In this document: in pieces, positions 25,875-34,209 of the stretch
Layout of the letters: every line of letters begins with the position of its first letter
How positions within the stretch are numbered: the stretch's first letter is position 1
Assembly: GCF_001653515.1 (NCBI RefSeq)
Contig: NZ_LYOY01000029.1
Coordinates: forward strand, 124,001-188,000
Source of the DNA: Streptomyces sp. ERV7
GTDB lineage: Bacteria; Actinomycetota; Actinomycetes; Streptomycetales; Streptomycetaceae
Length of the DNA: 64,000 bases
Direction: 5' to 3'
The notes under the pieces: model-generated
The model's input: the letters and a program-made list of their open reading frames with translations, nothing else
Databases searched by the model: none
Told to the model about the DNA's origin: nothing
Made by a program: the position numbers and the translations under genes

Positions 25875-26612
25875 ATGGCAACACGACTTGTGCAGATCAA
25901 TATGAAGGCCCTGGACGACTCCGCGCTCGGCCGGTTCTGGGCGGAGGCACTCGGTTGGGGTGTCGACAGCGAGGGCCCCGGCGTGACCAACCTCGAACCC
26001 GTGGGCTTCGCCTACCCCGACCCCGTGGCCGTTTGCATCGACATCATCGCCCGCCCGGAACCCAAAACCGTGAAGAACCGGGTGCACCTTGATCTGGCCA
26101 CCACTTCCACCGCCCACCAGGCGGAGTTGGTCGCGCGCCTCAAGGATCTCGGTGCGACGCTCGCCGACGTGGGTCAGGGTGACGTCCCCTGGACGGTCAT
26201 GGCCGACCCGGAGGGCAACGAGTTCTGCGTCCTGGAGCCCCGCCCGGTCTACGGGGACACCGGGCCGATCGCCGCGGTGGTGGTCGACTGCACCGACCCA
26301 GGAGTGATGGCCCGGTTCTGGGGCGAGGCGATGGACTGGACGCTGCACGAGGTCACCGACGACCACGCGACGATGCGCTCCGCCCAAGGCGTCGGCCCCT
26401 ACCTGGAGTTCCTTCGCACTCCCGACACCAAGAGCGTGTGGAACCGCGTCCACCTCGACGTACGCCCCTACCCCGGTGACGACCTGGCCGCAGAGGCAGC
26501 CCGACTGCGCGCCCTGGGCGCCACCGACCCTGATATTGATCAGTCCGCAATCTCCTGGACGGTTCTGGCCGACCCGGAAGGCAACGAGTTCTGCCTCCTC
26601 ACGCCTCGGTGA
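25875..26612 (+). CDS. Tandem VOC (glyoxalase-like) protein
   Basis: 245 residues formed by two related halves. Half one runs VQINMKALDDSALGRFWAEALGWG to VMADPEGNEFCVLEP; half two runs VVVDCTDPGVMARFWGEAMDW to VLADPEGNEFCLLTP. Each half has NRVHLDL or NRVHLDV in the middle. The repeated DPEGNEFC supplies the conserved Glu. Proteins of this type are widespread in Streptomyces and often unassigned; a role in detoxification or small-molecule binding is only inferred. A relic CRISPR unit starts right after the stop. Confidence 0.8.
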   Translation: MATRLVQINMKALDDSALGRFWAEALGWGVDSEGPGVTNLEPVGFAYPDPVAVCIDIIARPEPKTVKNRVHLDLATTSTAHQAELVARLKDLGATLADVGQGDVPWTVMADPEGNEFCVLEPRPVYGDTGPIAAVVVDCTDPGVMARFWGEAMDWTLHEVTDDHATMRSAQGVGPYLEFLRTPDTKSVWNRVHLDVRPYPGDDLAAEAARLRALGATDPDIDQSAISWTVLADPEGNEFCLLTPR

Positions 26613-26619
26613 TCCCGAA

Positions 26620-26708
26620 GTCACCGCGTCTGCGGGGATGGTCCCGCGGCGGTGACCACGGCGTACTTGATGCTGGTGGTGCTCCCCGCGTCTGCGCGGG
26701 GACATCCC
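26620..26708. CRISPR. Relic two-repeat type I-E-like CRISPR unit
   Basis: The right repeat (26679-26708) begins GTGCTCCCCGCG and ends GCGGGGACATCCC. The left one (26620-26645) is degenerate at its 5' side but ends TGCGGGGATGGTCCC. Combined they resemble the 29-nt type I-E repeats of Streptomyces, which form a short CCCCGC/GCGGGG hairpin. The 33 bases between them (26646-26678) have the length of a spacer. There are no cas genes in the window. This is probably a leftover array end, not an active locus. Confidence 0.5.
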
Positions 26709-26720
26709 ACGCTCCACCAC

Positions 26721-26760
26721 ACCGCACCGCACCGCACCGCACCGCACCGCACCGCACCGG
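26721..26760. repeat. Pentanucleotide microsatellite (ACCGC)n
   Basis: Seven exact ACCGC units plus one imperfect unit (ACCGG), just after the CRISPR-like repeat and about 130 bases before the lectin-CAP gene. Such tracts are prone to slippage, so copy number may vary between isolates. Confidence 0.85.
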
Positions 26761-26891
26761 AGACAGCGTCAACCGAGACCACTTAGACCGCGTTTAGTTG
26801 ATATTGAGAGCCCGTCCATAGCGTCCTCGACGACATGAACGGCCCTGGTGAGACGCCTGGGCCACGCATACGAGGGCAAGGACTGACTGTC

Positions 26892-27794
26892 ATGACACTG
26901 GCACTCAAGAAGTCGCACCTATGGGGAACGCTCGCCATCGCCGCGATGGGCGTCGCCGCCGTTCCGGCCACCGCGCAGGCAGCGCAGATGACCGGCCAGG
27001 TCGTCGGGCTCGGGGGCAAGTGCCTCGACGTCCGCGGCGGGAACACAGCCAACAGCACCCCCGTACAGATCTACGGCTGCAACGGCACCGCGTCCCAGAG
27101 ATGGACCTACACCGAGCAGCCCGGCGAGGTCGGTGCGACGGTGACCGCGTTCGGCAAGTGCCTGGACGTCGCGTCCAGCGGCACCACCGACCGCACTCCC
27201 GTGCAACTGTGGGACTGCAACGGCAGCGCAGCGCAGAAGTGGGTCCGCTACCAGGGCGACGTGCTCATCAACCCGCAGTCCAACAAGTGCCTGGACGTTT
27301 CCGGCGGGAACACCGCCGACAACACCCCGGTGCAGATCTACACCTGCAACTTCACGGCATCCCAGGTGTGGAAGTGGGGCGGCGACCAGGGCCAGAACCC
27401 GCCCGCCGCGCTGCAGCGCCAGGTGTTCGACCTGGTCAACAACTACCGCGTACAGCACGGCAAGGCGGCGCTCCAGTACGACGACGCCGTGGCCCGTACC
27501 GCACAGGACGAGGCGAACGAGCAGGCCCGCCGCGGCCAGCAGGGCCACTGGACCTTCGGAGCGATTTTCGACTCGCTCCGCAAGTACGGCTACTCCCACC
27601 CGGTCGGCAAAGTCAGTGAAAACGCGGCCGGCGCGCCCGGCATGTGGAAGAGCGCCGCCTCGGTCGTCGACGCATGGATCAAGGAACCGCTGCACGAGCG
27701 GAACATCCTCGACGACGCCATCAAGTACACCGGCGTCGGCGTCACGGTCGACGCGAACGGCAACTACTGGTGGGCGCAGGACTTCGTCGGCTGA
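26892..27794 (+). CDS. Secreted protein with ricin-type lectin and CAP domains
   Basis: 300 residues. A Sec signal peptide ends near QAAQ. Residues 35-160 are a ricin-type beta-trefoil (CBM13) with three repeats, each with a KCLDV motif and a QxW element (CLDVRGGNTANSTPVQIYGC, CLDVASSGTTDRTPVQLW, CLDVSGGNTADNTPVQIYTC). Residues 175-300 are a CAP/SCP-PR1 domain: VFDLVNNYRVQHGKAALQYD, TAQDEANEQA, GKVSENAAG, ILDDAIKYTGVGV and YWWAQDFVG. ATG 26892 follows AAGGA. The lectin probably anchors the CAP domain to a polysaccharide; CAP activity in bacteria is not settled. Confidence 0.85.
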   Translation: MTLALKKSHLWGTLAIAAMGVAAVPATAQAAQMTGQVVGLGGKCLDVRGGNTANSTPVQIYGCNGTASQRWTYTEQPGEVGATVTAFGKCLDVASSGTTDRTPVQLWDCNGSAAQKWVRYQGDVLINPQSNKCLDVSGGNTADNTPVQIYTCNFTASQVWKWGGDQGQNPPAALQRQVFDLVNNYRVQHGKAALQYDDAVARTAQDEANEQARRGQQGHWTFGAIFDSLRKYGYSHPVGKVSENAAGAPGMWKSAASVVDAWIKEPLHERNILDDAIKYTGVGVTVDANGNYWWAQDFVG

Positions 27795-27967
27795 TCCGGG
27801 GCCACCAAGGCCCGCAAGCGCCACCGACGGCAGCCACACGCCGCCAGTGAGCACGCACGCCGCGGTGCCGGCGCCGCGGCGTGCCCCCGGCTGACGGCCC
27901 TCTCCTCGCATACGCAGCCTGGCAGCACCGCAGGTGGGAGCGTAAGGCCGGGCAAGGGGTGCCCACC

Positions 27968-28055
27968 GATCAACCCAGTTGACGGTCCCACCGCGCAGCG
28001 ACATAGTTGCCCACTGAACGGAATTCGGACCGAACCGTTCGGGGTGTTCGCAGGG
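27968..28055 (+). repeat. 88-bp repeat, copy 2 (probable promoter of the TPR gene)
   Basis: Second copy of the element at 24209. Here it ends ten bases before ATG 28065. TTGACG at about 27980-27985 with ATAGTT some 18 bases later makes a promoter-like pair, and GAACGG/CCGTTC form an inverted repeat downstream of it. In this location it most likely is the control region of the following gene. Confidence 0.75.
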
Positions 28056-28064
28056 TGGGGAATC

Positions 28065-29606
28065 ATGCAGGCCAAGGGGCAAGAAGGCAGTTCGGCATGC
28101 GCGGAAGCGGAAGCAGAAGCGGACGCTGAGACGGCGACCGACACGGCGGTCGACACGGAGGCTGACGCGGCGCCCGACACAGCCGTACCCGAAACAGCAC
28201 TGACCGCGGCGGTCCACGCGGAGGCGCTGCTCCGGGACGGGCGGCTCGCCGAGGCGCGGGAGGCCGCGCGGCGCGCGCTCGACACGCACGAGCCCGTCGC
28301 CCGCCTCTACACCGTGCTCGGCCGGGCCCACGCCGCCGAGAACGACGACGACCACGACGACCGCGCCGAGACCGTCTACCGTACGGGCCTGGACGCCTTC
28401 CCCAACGACATCGAGCTGCTCTCCGCCTACGCGGAACTGTGCCTGAACGCCGACTACCTGGAACGCCCCGGACGCCACCGCCGTGGCCCCGAACTCACCG
28501 CCCGGATACGGGAGTTGGCGCCGGGATCGACCCAGGCGCTCCGGGCCGAACGGGCAGCGGGCGGCAAGAACGTGCCCAAGCCCGCCCGCGTGCAGCGCCA
28601 CGACGCCAGGCTGGTGCTCACGCTCTCCCCCACCCCCCGCACGGCCGCGGACCGAGCCCGCATCCAGGCAGCCGCCCGCCCCGAGGACGAACGCCTCGCG
28701 GTGCTGGCCGAAACCCTGAGCACGCTGGTCCGGCCGGGCCGAGGACCACTGCGCTGGATGGTCGGACACCCGCTCGCGACCACCCTGCTGTCCTGGGTGA
28801 GTTACGCCGCGGTACTCCTCGCCGTGCCCGCCGTCCCCCTCCCGGCGTGGACCGCGTGCGCCGCCGCACTCCCTCTCCTGCCGTCGGCTGTCCTGCACCA
28901 AGTACTACGCGGGGCTCGACGCAGAGCCCAGACACACACCCCGCCCACCCCAACCCAGGCTCCGCAGGACCTCACCTTCCCGGTGCTACCGCCCGTACCG
29001 GCCCACACCACACGCGGCCGGGTCGCCGGCGCGCTCGTCCTCGCCACCGCCGTCGGAGCGGCCGCCGGTTCCGTGACCTGGTCGCAGATCCAGTACCGGG
29101 ACTACCCCCGCTACACGGTCGCCGCGCCCCTGAGCCTCGGCGTCCTGGACCGGCTGGAACTGACACCCGCCCAGCAGGGCATGGCCGACCAGTTGAACGT
29201 GAATTTCGGGGGCACGGCACACGAGACATTCGCCTACGTATACGGGGACGAGGAGCTCGGCCGGACCGCCTTCGCCGTCTTCGGTGCGACGGGCGACTTC
29301 CACCAGATGACCCCCGACCTCCTCGACGAGCTGCGCGAAGGCCTGGAGGCGTCCGGCCTGACCGTCAGCGCCGAGTGGAACGCCGAACCGGGCCACTACG
29401 GCGGCTGGATGAAGTGCGTGACATACAAACCCGCCGCCAGCGTGCCCGAAGTCGCTTGCGGGTGGGCGGACAAGGGCAGCATCGGCATCGTCATCACCGC
29501 CGAACGGAGCACGGGCCGGAACGCGGCGGAGGAAACCACCCGGCGGGCCCGGGAAGCGGTGCTGCACCGGGGCACGGGCGCGGAACGCTCGGAGCCGGAG
29601 GTCTGA
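28065..29606 (+). CDS. TPR-containing membrane protein of unknown function
   Basis: 513 residues. An acidic Ala/Glu/Asp-rich N-terminus (about 8-45, with repeated EAEA and DTA steps) leads to TPR-like helices (AALTAAVHAEALLRDGRLAE region, LYTVLGRAHAAENDD, VYRTGLDAFPNDIELLSAYAELC). Two or three membrane segments follow (about 230-280 and 325-345), then a C-terminal exported or cytoplasmic domain with two Cys (WMKCVTYKP and VACGWADKGSIG). I do not recognise the family. ATG 28065 is preceded by GGTGGGG; GTG 28044 is possible. It lies directly under the 88-bp repeat. Confidence 0.65.
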   Translation: MQAKGQEGSSACAEAEAEADAETATDTAVDTEADAAPDTAVPETALTAAVHAEALLRDGRLAEAREAARRALDTHEPVARLYTVLGRAHAAENDDDHDDRAETVYRTGLDAFPNDIELLSAYAELCLNADYLERPGRHRRGPELTARIRELAPGSTQALRAERAAGGKNVPKPARVQRHDARLVLTLSPTPRTAADRARIQAAARPEDERLAVLAETLSTLVRPGRGPLRWMVGHPLATTLLSWVSYAAVLLAVPAVPLPAWTACAAALPLLPSAVLHQVLRGARRRAQTHTPPTPTQAPQDLTFPVLPPVPAHTTRGRVAGALVLATAVGAAAGSVTWSQIQYRDYPRYTVAAPLSLGVLDRLELTPAQQGMADQLNVNFGGTAHETFAYVYGDEELGRTAFAVFGATGDFHQMTPDLLDELREGLEASGLTVSAEWNAEPGHYGGWMKCVTYKPAASVPEVACGWADKGSIGIVITAERSTGRNAAEETTRRAREAVLHRGTGAERSEPEV

Positions 29607-29627
29607 GGATCCCGGAGGTCTGAGGAT
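29595..29627. repeat. Tandem duplication across the TPR gene stop codon
   Basis: CCGGAGGTCTGAGGAT occurs at 29595-29610 and 29612-29627 (period 17). The first copy contains the stop TGA of the TPR gene. It looks like a small slippage duplication. Confidence 0.75.
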
Positions 29628-29775
29628 CTGCGGCGCACCGGGCGAGCCGTCCGGGGGGAGCCACAGTCGGGCCACCTCAGTTGCGCGTACCGAAGCACCA
29701 GGTCAGCCCCCTGTCGTGCGACCGTTTGCGGGTTGCCGGGGAGGTCCCGGCGCTTGTTGATGCGGGGATATTCGC

Positions 29776-30873
29776 GTGAGTGTGGCGGGGGATCAGGGCG
29801 GCGGTTCAGCCGTGCCCGACGAGGAGTGGGAGCGGTTTCTTCGGGAGTCCGCGGATGGTGTGGCGGATGCACCCAAGGAGCCGTCCGCCCGCGCCCGGGT
29901 GGTGGCGCAGCGGTTGCGTGAGGAACCCGAGGCACCACAGGCCTGGCGCGGATACTCACCGGCCCGGACGAGGCGGAGGAAGCAGGGCTGGTACGCCGTC
30001 GGCTTCATCGCCTCGCTCGCGTTGCTGGCCGTGGCCCTGTTTCCGGGGCGGGTGGTCGACTGGTTCGCCGGTGACGCGTCGACAGGCGCGCCGCTTGCCG
30101 CGGAGACGAGTCGTCCGACCCAGGCTCCGCCCGCCCGGGCCGCGGAACAGCCCACGCTCGACGCGCCGTTCCGGGGGTCGCCCGCGGCACAGTGGGCCGA
30201 TGGCGCGGCGGGGATCTCGGTGCCCGCGGCCAAGGCGACCGGCTGGATGAGTACGGAGCAGGTGGCAGCGGCCCTGGGCCACTCCCGGGACTTCCTCGTC
30301 GCCGCCGGCCTGGATCCGGCGGTGCTGCGGGGCGATCATCCCGCGAACGCGATCGCCCTGATCAATCCGCACCAGCGCGACGTGCAGGACTACCTGTCGA
30401 CCGCGTTTCGTACGCCCAGCAAGACAAATGACCCGTTGCTGTTGTTCAGCCGGTTCGACAAGACACGTACACGTCTCGTCGGCGACGTGGTGAAGACGCG
30501 GGGCCGGATCACCTTCCGGCAGGGTGACCGCGGCGCGCTGCGGGTGACCACGGATGTCACGTACGTCTACCCCGTCGTGCGCGCGGCCGCGGGCAGCGGC
30601 GACGTCGAGCGGACGATTGTGCGGCGCGAAGTGGTGATGGACTGGGACGATCCCTCGAAGGTGATCACCAAGGCGGGAACGTTCTCACTGGTCTCGTACA
30701 AGATGAACATGACGAACGGCGGTTGCGGCGACCCGAACGGCTACTTCACTCCGGAGTTCGGAGCGGGACGGGACGCCGCCTCGGGTGACGGCCGCGCGAT
30801 CGATCCGTACGACCGCAGTACGTCCATGGAGGAGCGGATGAGGAAGGGGTGTGGGGTCGCGACGCGGACGTGA
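29776..30873 (+). CDS. Single-pass membrane protein of unknown function
   Basis: 365 residues from GTG 29776. An acidic N-terminal cytoplasmic part (about 1-65) precedes a basic stretch and one membrane helix (about 73-93, GFIASLALLAVALFPG). A Pro/Ala/Thr linker follows, then an exported domain of about 230 residues with TGWMSTEQVAAALGHSRDFLVAAGL, HPANAIALINPH, VTTDVTYVYPVVRAA and a C-terminal NGGCGDPNGYFTPEF and KGCGVA with two Cys that could pair. I recall similar unassigned proteins in Streptomyces but no function. It is not obviously coupled to the TPR gene. Confidence 0.7.
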   Translation: MSVAGDQGGGSAVPDEEWERFLRESADGVADAPKEPSARARVVAQRLREEPEAPQAWRGYSPARTRRRKQGWYAVGFIASLALLAVALFPGRVVDWFAGDASTGAPLAAETSRPTQAPPARAAEQPTLDAPFRGSPAAQWADGAAGISVPAAKATGWMSTEQVAAALGHSRDFLVAAGLDPAVLRGDHPANAIALINPHQRDVQDYLSTAFRTPSKTNDPLLLFSRFDKTRTRLVGDVVKTRGRITFRQGDRGALRVTTDVTYVYPVVRAAAGSGDVERTIVRREVVMDWDDPSKVITKAGTFSLVSYKMNMTNGGCGDPNGYFTPEFGAGRDAASGDGRAIDPYDRSTSMEERMRKGCGVATRT

Positions 30874-30953
30874 GCAAGACGCGTCACCGGTGGTCCGCCA
30901 CCGGCACGGCGCCGCTCGCCCCACCTGCCCGTCAAGTACCGGCGACAGCCATC

Positions 30954-30980
30954 GGGATCCCCCGCGCAAGTGGGGGTCCC
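30954..30980 (+). terminator. Hairpin with short T-rich tail
   Basis: GGGATCCCCC (30954-30963) pairs with GGGGGTCCC (30972-30980) over an 8-base loop and is followed by TTCTTGT. It lies 80 bases after the membrane protein stop and is a likely terminator. The hairpin also resembles a lone CRISPR repeat, but nothing repeats beside it. Confidence 0.55.
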
Positions 30981-31074
30981 TTCTTGTAGTCGGCGGCTCC
31001 TCGGGAAACCTGCGGGAACAACGCCGACAGCGGGCCGGCATCCCGAAGACCACGGGCTTTGGCGATGAACCTGA

Positions 31075-32217
31075 TCATCCGGGCTGTCGGCACGACCGAC
31101 AAAGCAGCGGAGTCTGGGCTGCGCCTCGTCTCACGATCGCCTCGATACACGGCTGACTCCCTTCGGGCGGCAGGCGCAGCATCCGACGGCGGGAGTGGAC
31201 GGCTTCGCGTCGGTGGCGCGAGGACGACGATGCAGTACCACCACCCACCCCCACCTCATCTGGCTCAATCCGCAGCAACTCCGGCTGCTTCCCGCCCAGC
31301 CCCGGCACGGCGACGATCGCCGAGTCCGGGGCGACGACCCCGTGCCCCAGCTCCGCGAGCCCCGCCCGCAGCCGCCCGGCGAGCGCCAGGTCGTGCGCGT
31401 GGACGGCGTCGACGCCCACGGCCTCAAGCCCCGCCAGCGACTCCGCGGCCGCGTGGTACGACAGGAACGACGCGGGCTCGTCGTACCGCCGCGCGGTCCC
31501 CGCGAGGGCCCGCACCGGCCCGTAGTTGTCGGACAGGTCCTCCGCCGCGAACCACCCCGAGTGCAGCGCCGCCAGCCCCTCCTGGGCCTCCTCGGTCACC
31601 GTCAGGAAGGACGTGCCCCGCGGACAGGTCAGGAACTTGAAGCCGGCCGTGACCGTGTAGTCGTACGCGCCCGCGTCCAGCGGCAGCCACCCCGCCGACT
31701 GGCTGGCGTCGAGGAGCGTACGGGCCCCGTGCGCGGCCGCGGCGGCCCGTACGGCCGCGAGGTCCGCGACCCGCCCGTCGACGGACTGGACGGACGAGAA
31801 GGCGACCAGCGCCGTGCCCGGCCGCACCTCCTCGGCCAGCGACTCCAGCGGCACGTACCGCATCTTGAGGTCGCCGCGTACCGCGAAGGGCTGCACCACC
31901 GAGCTGAACTCGCCCTCGGGCGCGAGGACTTCGGCCCCGGCGGGCAGCGAGTGGGCGATCAGGGCGACGTGCACCGAGACGGACGAGCCGAGCGCGACCC
32001 GGTCGGCGCCGACCCCCACGAGCCGGGCGAACGAAGCACGGGCGGCGGCGAGCGCGTCGAAGCCGCCCGCACCCTCGCGGGTGCCCGCCGCGTTCTCCGC
32101 GGCGAGGCGTGCGATGGCGTCGACGGCACGCCGGGGCAGCAGCCCGCAGCCGGAGGTGTTCAGATACGTCGTCTCGGGCGCGAACGCGTCGCCCGACAGG
32201 GGCTCCAGGATCTCCAT
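31075..32217 (-). CDS. Class V aminotransferase-fold PLP enzyme with aberrant C-terminus
   Basis: 380 residues from ATG 32217. The PLP-binding core is intact: TYLNTSGCGLLPRRAVDAI near the start, ALGSSVSVHVALIAHSLPAG, LLDASQSAGWLPLD with the PLP-contacting Asp, and the Schiff-base Lys in TAGFKFLTCPRG. After PGLGGKQPELLRI (about 31280) the sequence leaves the family pattern; the usual small-domain end with an RAGNLRASFHLYN-like strand is absent and a basic tail of about 60 residues replaces it. The 3' end was probably replaced by recombination, so activity is doubtful. Confidence 0.75.
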   Translation of the reverse strand: MEILEPLSGDAFAPETTYLNTSGCGLLPRRAVDAIARLAAENAAGTREGAGGFDALAAARASFARLVGVGADRVALGSSVSVHVALIAHSLPAGAEVLAPEGEFSSVVQPFAVRGDLKMRYVPLESLAEEVRPGTALVAFSSVQSVDGRVADLAAVRAAAAAHGARTLLDASQSAGWLPLDAGAYDYTVTAGFKFLTCPRGTSFLTVTEEAQEGLAALHSGWFAAEDLSDNYGPVRALAGTARRYDEPASFLSYHAAAESLAGLEAVGVDAVHAHDLALAGRLRAGLAELGHGVVAPDSAIVAVPGLGGKQPELLRIEPDEVGVGGGTASSSSRHRREAVHSRRRMLRLPPEGSQPCIEAIVRRGAAQTPLLCRSCRQPG

Positions 32218-32333
32218 GATCCCACCCTGCGGTCCCCCCGCCCCGGGGTCAATCAACAAAAGGCGGGGGGAACCGTCAACGAATGCTTACGGGTTGGGGC
32301 CACCCGGATGGGCGCCCCACGGCCGTACGGGCG

Positions 32334-33053
32334 TCACGCGCGCGGGACCTCGCACCCGTCCGGGCCGCACGCCTCGCCGTCGGCCGCGGGGGTACCGAGG
32401 GTGGCGAGGACCGGGGTGCGCTCCTGCCAGGCCTGCTGAAGGGCCTGGGTGAACACCTCGGCGGGCTGGCCGCCGGAGATCCCGTACTTGCGGTCGACCA
32501 CGAAGAACGGCACCGCGTTGGCGCCGAGCGCGGCGGCCTCGGCCTCGTCCGCGCGCACCTCTTCGGCGTACGCGCTCCCGTCGGCGAGCACGGCCCGCGC
32601 CTCGTCGGCGTCCAGGCCCGCCTCGACGGCCAGCTCCAGCAGCACACCGCCGTCGAAGACCGAGCGCTCCTCGGCGAAGTTGGCCCGGTAGGCGAGGTCG
32701 AGCAGCGCCTCCTGGCGGCCCCGGGCCTTGGCCAGGTGGAGCAGCCGGTGGATGTCGAAGGTGTTGCCGTGGTCGCGGCCCTCGGTGAGGTAGCCCAGGC
32801 CCTCGGCGTGCGCGTTGGAGGCGACGTGCTCCTCCATACCGCGGGCCTCGTCCAGGGTGCGGCCGTACTTCTCGGCCAGCATCGGGATCACCGGGCCGAC
32901 AGCGCCCTTGGGGCGGTTCGGGTCGAGCTCGAAGGAGCGGTGCACGACCTCGATGTCGTCGCGGTGGGCGAACTCGGCCAAACCCTTCTCGAATCGGGCT
33001 TTTCCGATATAACACCACGGGCAGGCGATATCGCTCCAGATCTCGACGCGCAT
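32334..33053 (-). CDS. DsbA-family (FrnE-like) oxidoreductase
   Basis: 239 residues, cytoplasmic, no signal peptide. The thioredoxin-fold active site is CPWC at residues 11-14 (SDIACPWCYIGKARFE). The helical insertion contains FELDPNRPKGAVGPV and the cis-Pro side is NAVPFFVVDRKYGISGGQPAEVF. Two further Cys in a C-terminal EACGPDGCEV are characteristic of some FrnE proteins. ATG 33053 follows GAGAGAAG. Members act as thiol-disulfide exchangers or isomerases, in some pathways as polyketide-tailoring enzymes. The neighbouring GlxA-type regulator is upstream on the same strand. Confidence 0.87.
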   Translation of the reverse strand: MRVEIWSDIACPWCYIGKARFEKGLAEFAHRDDIEVVHRSFELDPNRPKGAVGPVIPMLAEKYGRTLDEARGMEEHVASNAHAEGLGYLTEGRDHGNTFDIHRLLHLAKARGRQEALLDLAYRANFAEERSVFDGGVLLELAVEAGLDADEARAVLADGSAYAEEVRADEAEAAALGANAVPFFVVDRKYGISGGQPAEVFTQALQQAWQERTPVLATLGTPAADGEACGPDGCEVPRA

Positions 33054-33152
33054 GTCACTTCTCTCGGATTCTCTCGGAGGAGGTTGTATCACTTTCAAGT
33101 AGTGCAACGTACGGGACGCGCGAGGCATTCCCCCGGCCGGCCCACCCTCCGC

Positions 33153-34160
33153 TCAGCCCACCCGCTCCAGCCTGCTGAAGCCGGCCCGGTACGCGCTCGG
33201 GGTCAGGCCGGTGCGCCGGACCAGATGGGCGCGGAGCGAGTCGGCGCTGCCCAGACCACTGGCCTCGGCGATCCGGTCCATGGCGAGCGTGGTGGTCTCC
33301 AGGAGCTCCTTGGCCCGCTCGATGCGCTGGTGCAGCAGCCACTGCAGCGGGCTGACCCCGCTCTCGGCCTGGAAGCGCCGGGTCAGGGTGCGCACGCTCA
33401 CCCCCGCGTGCCGGGCCAGGTCGGCGAGGGTGAGCGGCCTGTCCAGGTTGCGCATCGCCCAGCCCCGGACGTCGGCGCAGGCCACGCCCCGCTCGGGGGG
33501 CAGCGGGGTCTGGGTGAACTGGGTCTGCCCGCCGGGCCGCACCGGCGCGACCAGCGCGGCCCTGGCCACCTGGTTGGCGACGGCGGCGCCGTAGTCGGTG
33601 CGGATGATGTGCAGACACATGTCGATCCCGGCCGCGTAGCCGGACGAGGTCATGACGTCGCCGTCCTCCACATAGAGGACGTCGCCCTTGAGGTCGAGGG
33701 CCGGGTAGCGCCGGCGCAGCTCCTCGGCCAGCTCCCAGTACGTGGTGGCGCTGCGCCCGTCGAGCAGTCCGGCCTCGGCGAGGACGAAGGCGCCGCTGCA
33801 GATGGAGGTGATCCGGCGCCCGTCGGCGGCGGCCGCGCGGACGGCCTCCACCGTGCGGGGATCGACGGTGTAGCGCTGCCCCGTCCCCGCGACCAGCACC
33901 GTGTCGGCGTCCGCCACGGCCTCCAGGCCCAGGCCCACGTACAGATCGAGCCCGCCGGTGGTGGCGACCGGGCCCGGCTCCGGGGTGCAGACGGTCAGCT
34001 CGTACCCGGGGGCGCCGTCGATCTCGACCTTGGAGAAGAGCAGTTCGGGGATGGCGAGGTTGAACATCGACAGGGGGGAGGGTGCGATGACGACGACGCG
34101 GTGGGGCCGCCAGGGGGTGGGCTTTCGGTCGGACCGCATGGCCAGAACCTCCGGATGCAT
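33153..34160 (-). CDS. GlxA-type transcriptional regulator (DJ-1/PfpI plus AraC HTH)
   Basis: 335 residues. The N-terminal 190 residues form a DJ-1/PfpI-like domain (VVVIAPSPLSMFNLAIPELLF, then ITSICSGAFVLAEAGLLDGR with the Cys at the nucleophile elbow, and TSSGYAAGIDMCLHIIR). The C-terminal 100 residues are an AraC DNA-binding domain (TLADLARHAGVSVRTLTRRF, RIAEASGLGSADSLRAHLVR, LTPSAYRAGF). ATG 34160 or 34139 could be the start. It is divergent from the MFS exporter at 34210 and may control it. Confidence 0.87.
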   Translation of the reverse strand: MHPEVLAMRSDRKPTPWRPHRVVVIAPSPLSMFNLAIPELLFSKVEIDGAPGYELTVCTPEPGPVATTGGLDLYVGLGLEAVADADTVLVAGTGQRYTVDPRTVEAVRAAAADGRRITSICSGAFVLAEAGLLDGRSATTYWELAEELRRRYPALDLKGDVLYVEDGDVMTSSGYAAGIDMCLHIIRTDYGAAVANQVARAALVAPVRPGGQTQFTQTPLPPERGVACADVRGWAMRNLDRPLTLADLARHAGVSVRTLTRRFQAESGVSPLQWLLHQRIERAKELLETTTLAMDRIAEASGLGSADSLRAHLVRRTGLTPSAYRAGFSRLERVG

Positions 34161-34209
34161 GGCGTTCGGGTCACTACTGTATCGGCCTGTGGATCGTCAG
34201 GCTGAGGGC

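Noticed and set aside
28065-30873. A two-gene toxin-antitoxin or secretion system from the TPR and single-pass membrane proteins
   Set aside because: The genes are separated by about 170 bases and no motif or partner ties them to such a system.
30954-30980. Lone CRISPR-like repeat
   Set aside because: Its hairpin resembles a type I-E repeat, but no second repeat is near and it has the position and T-rich tail of a terminator.
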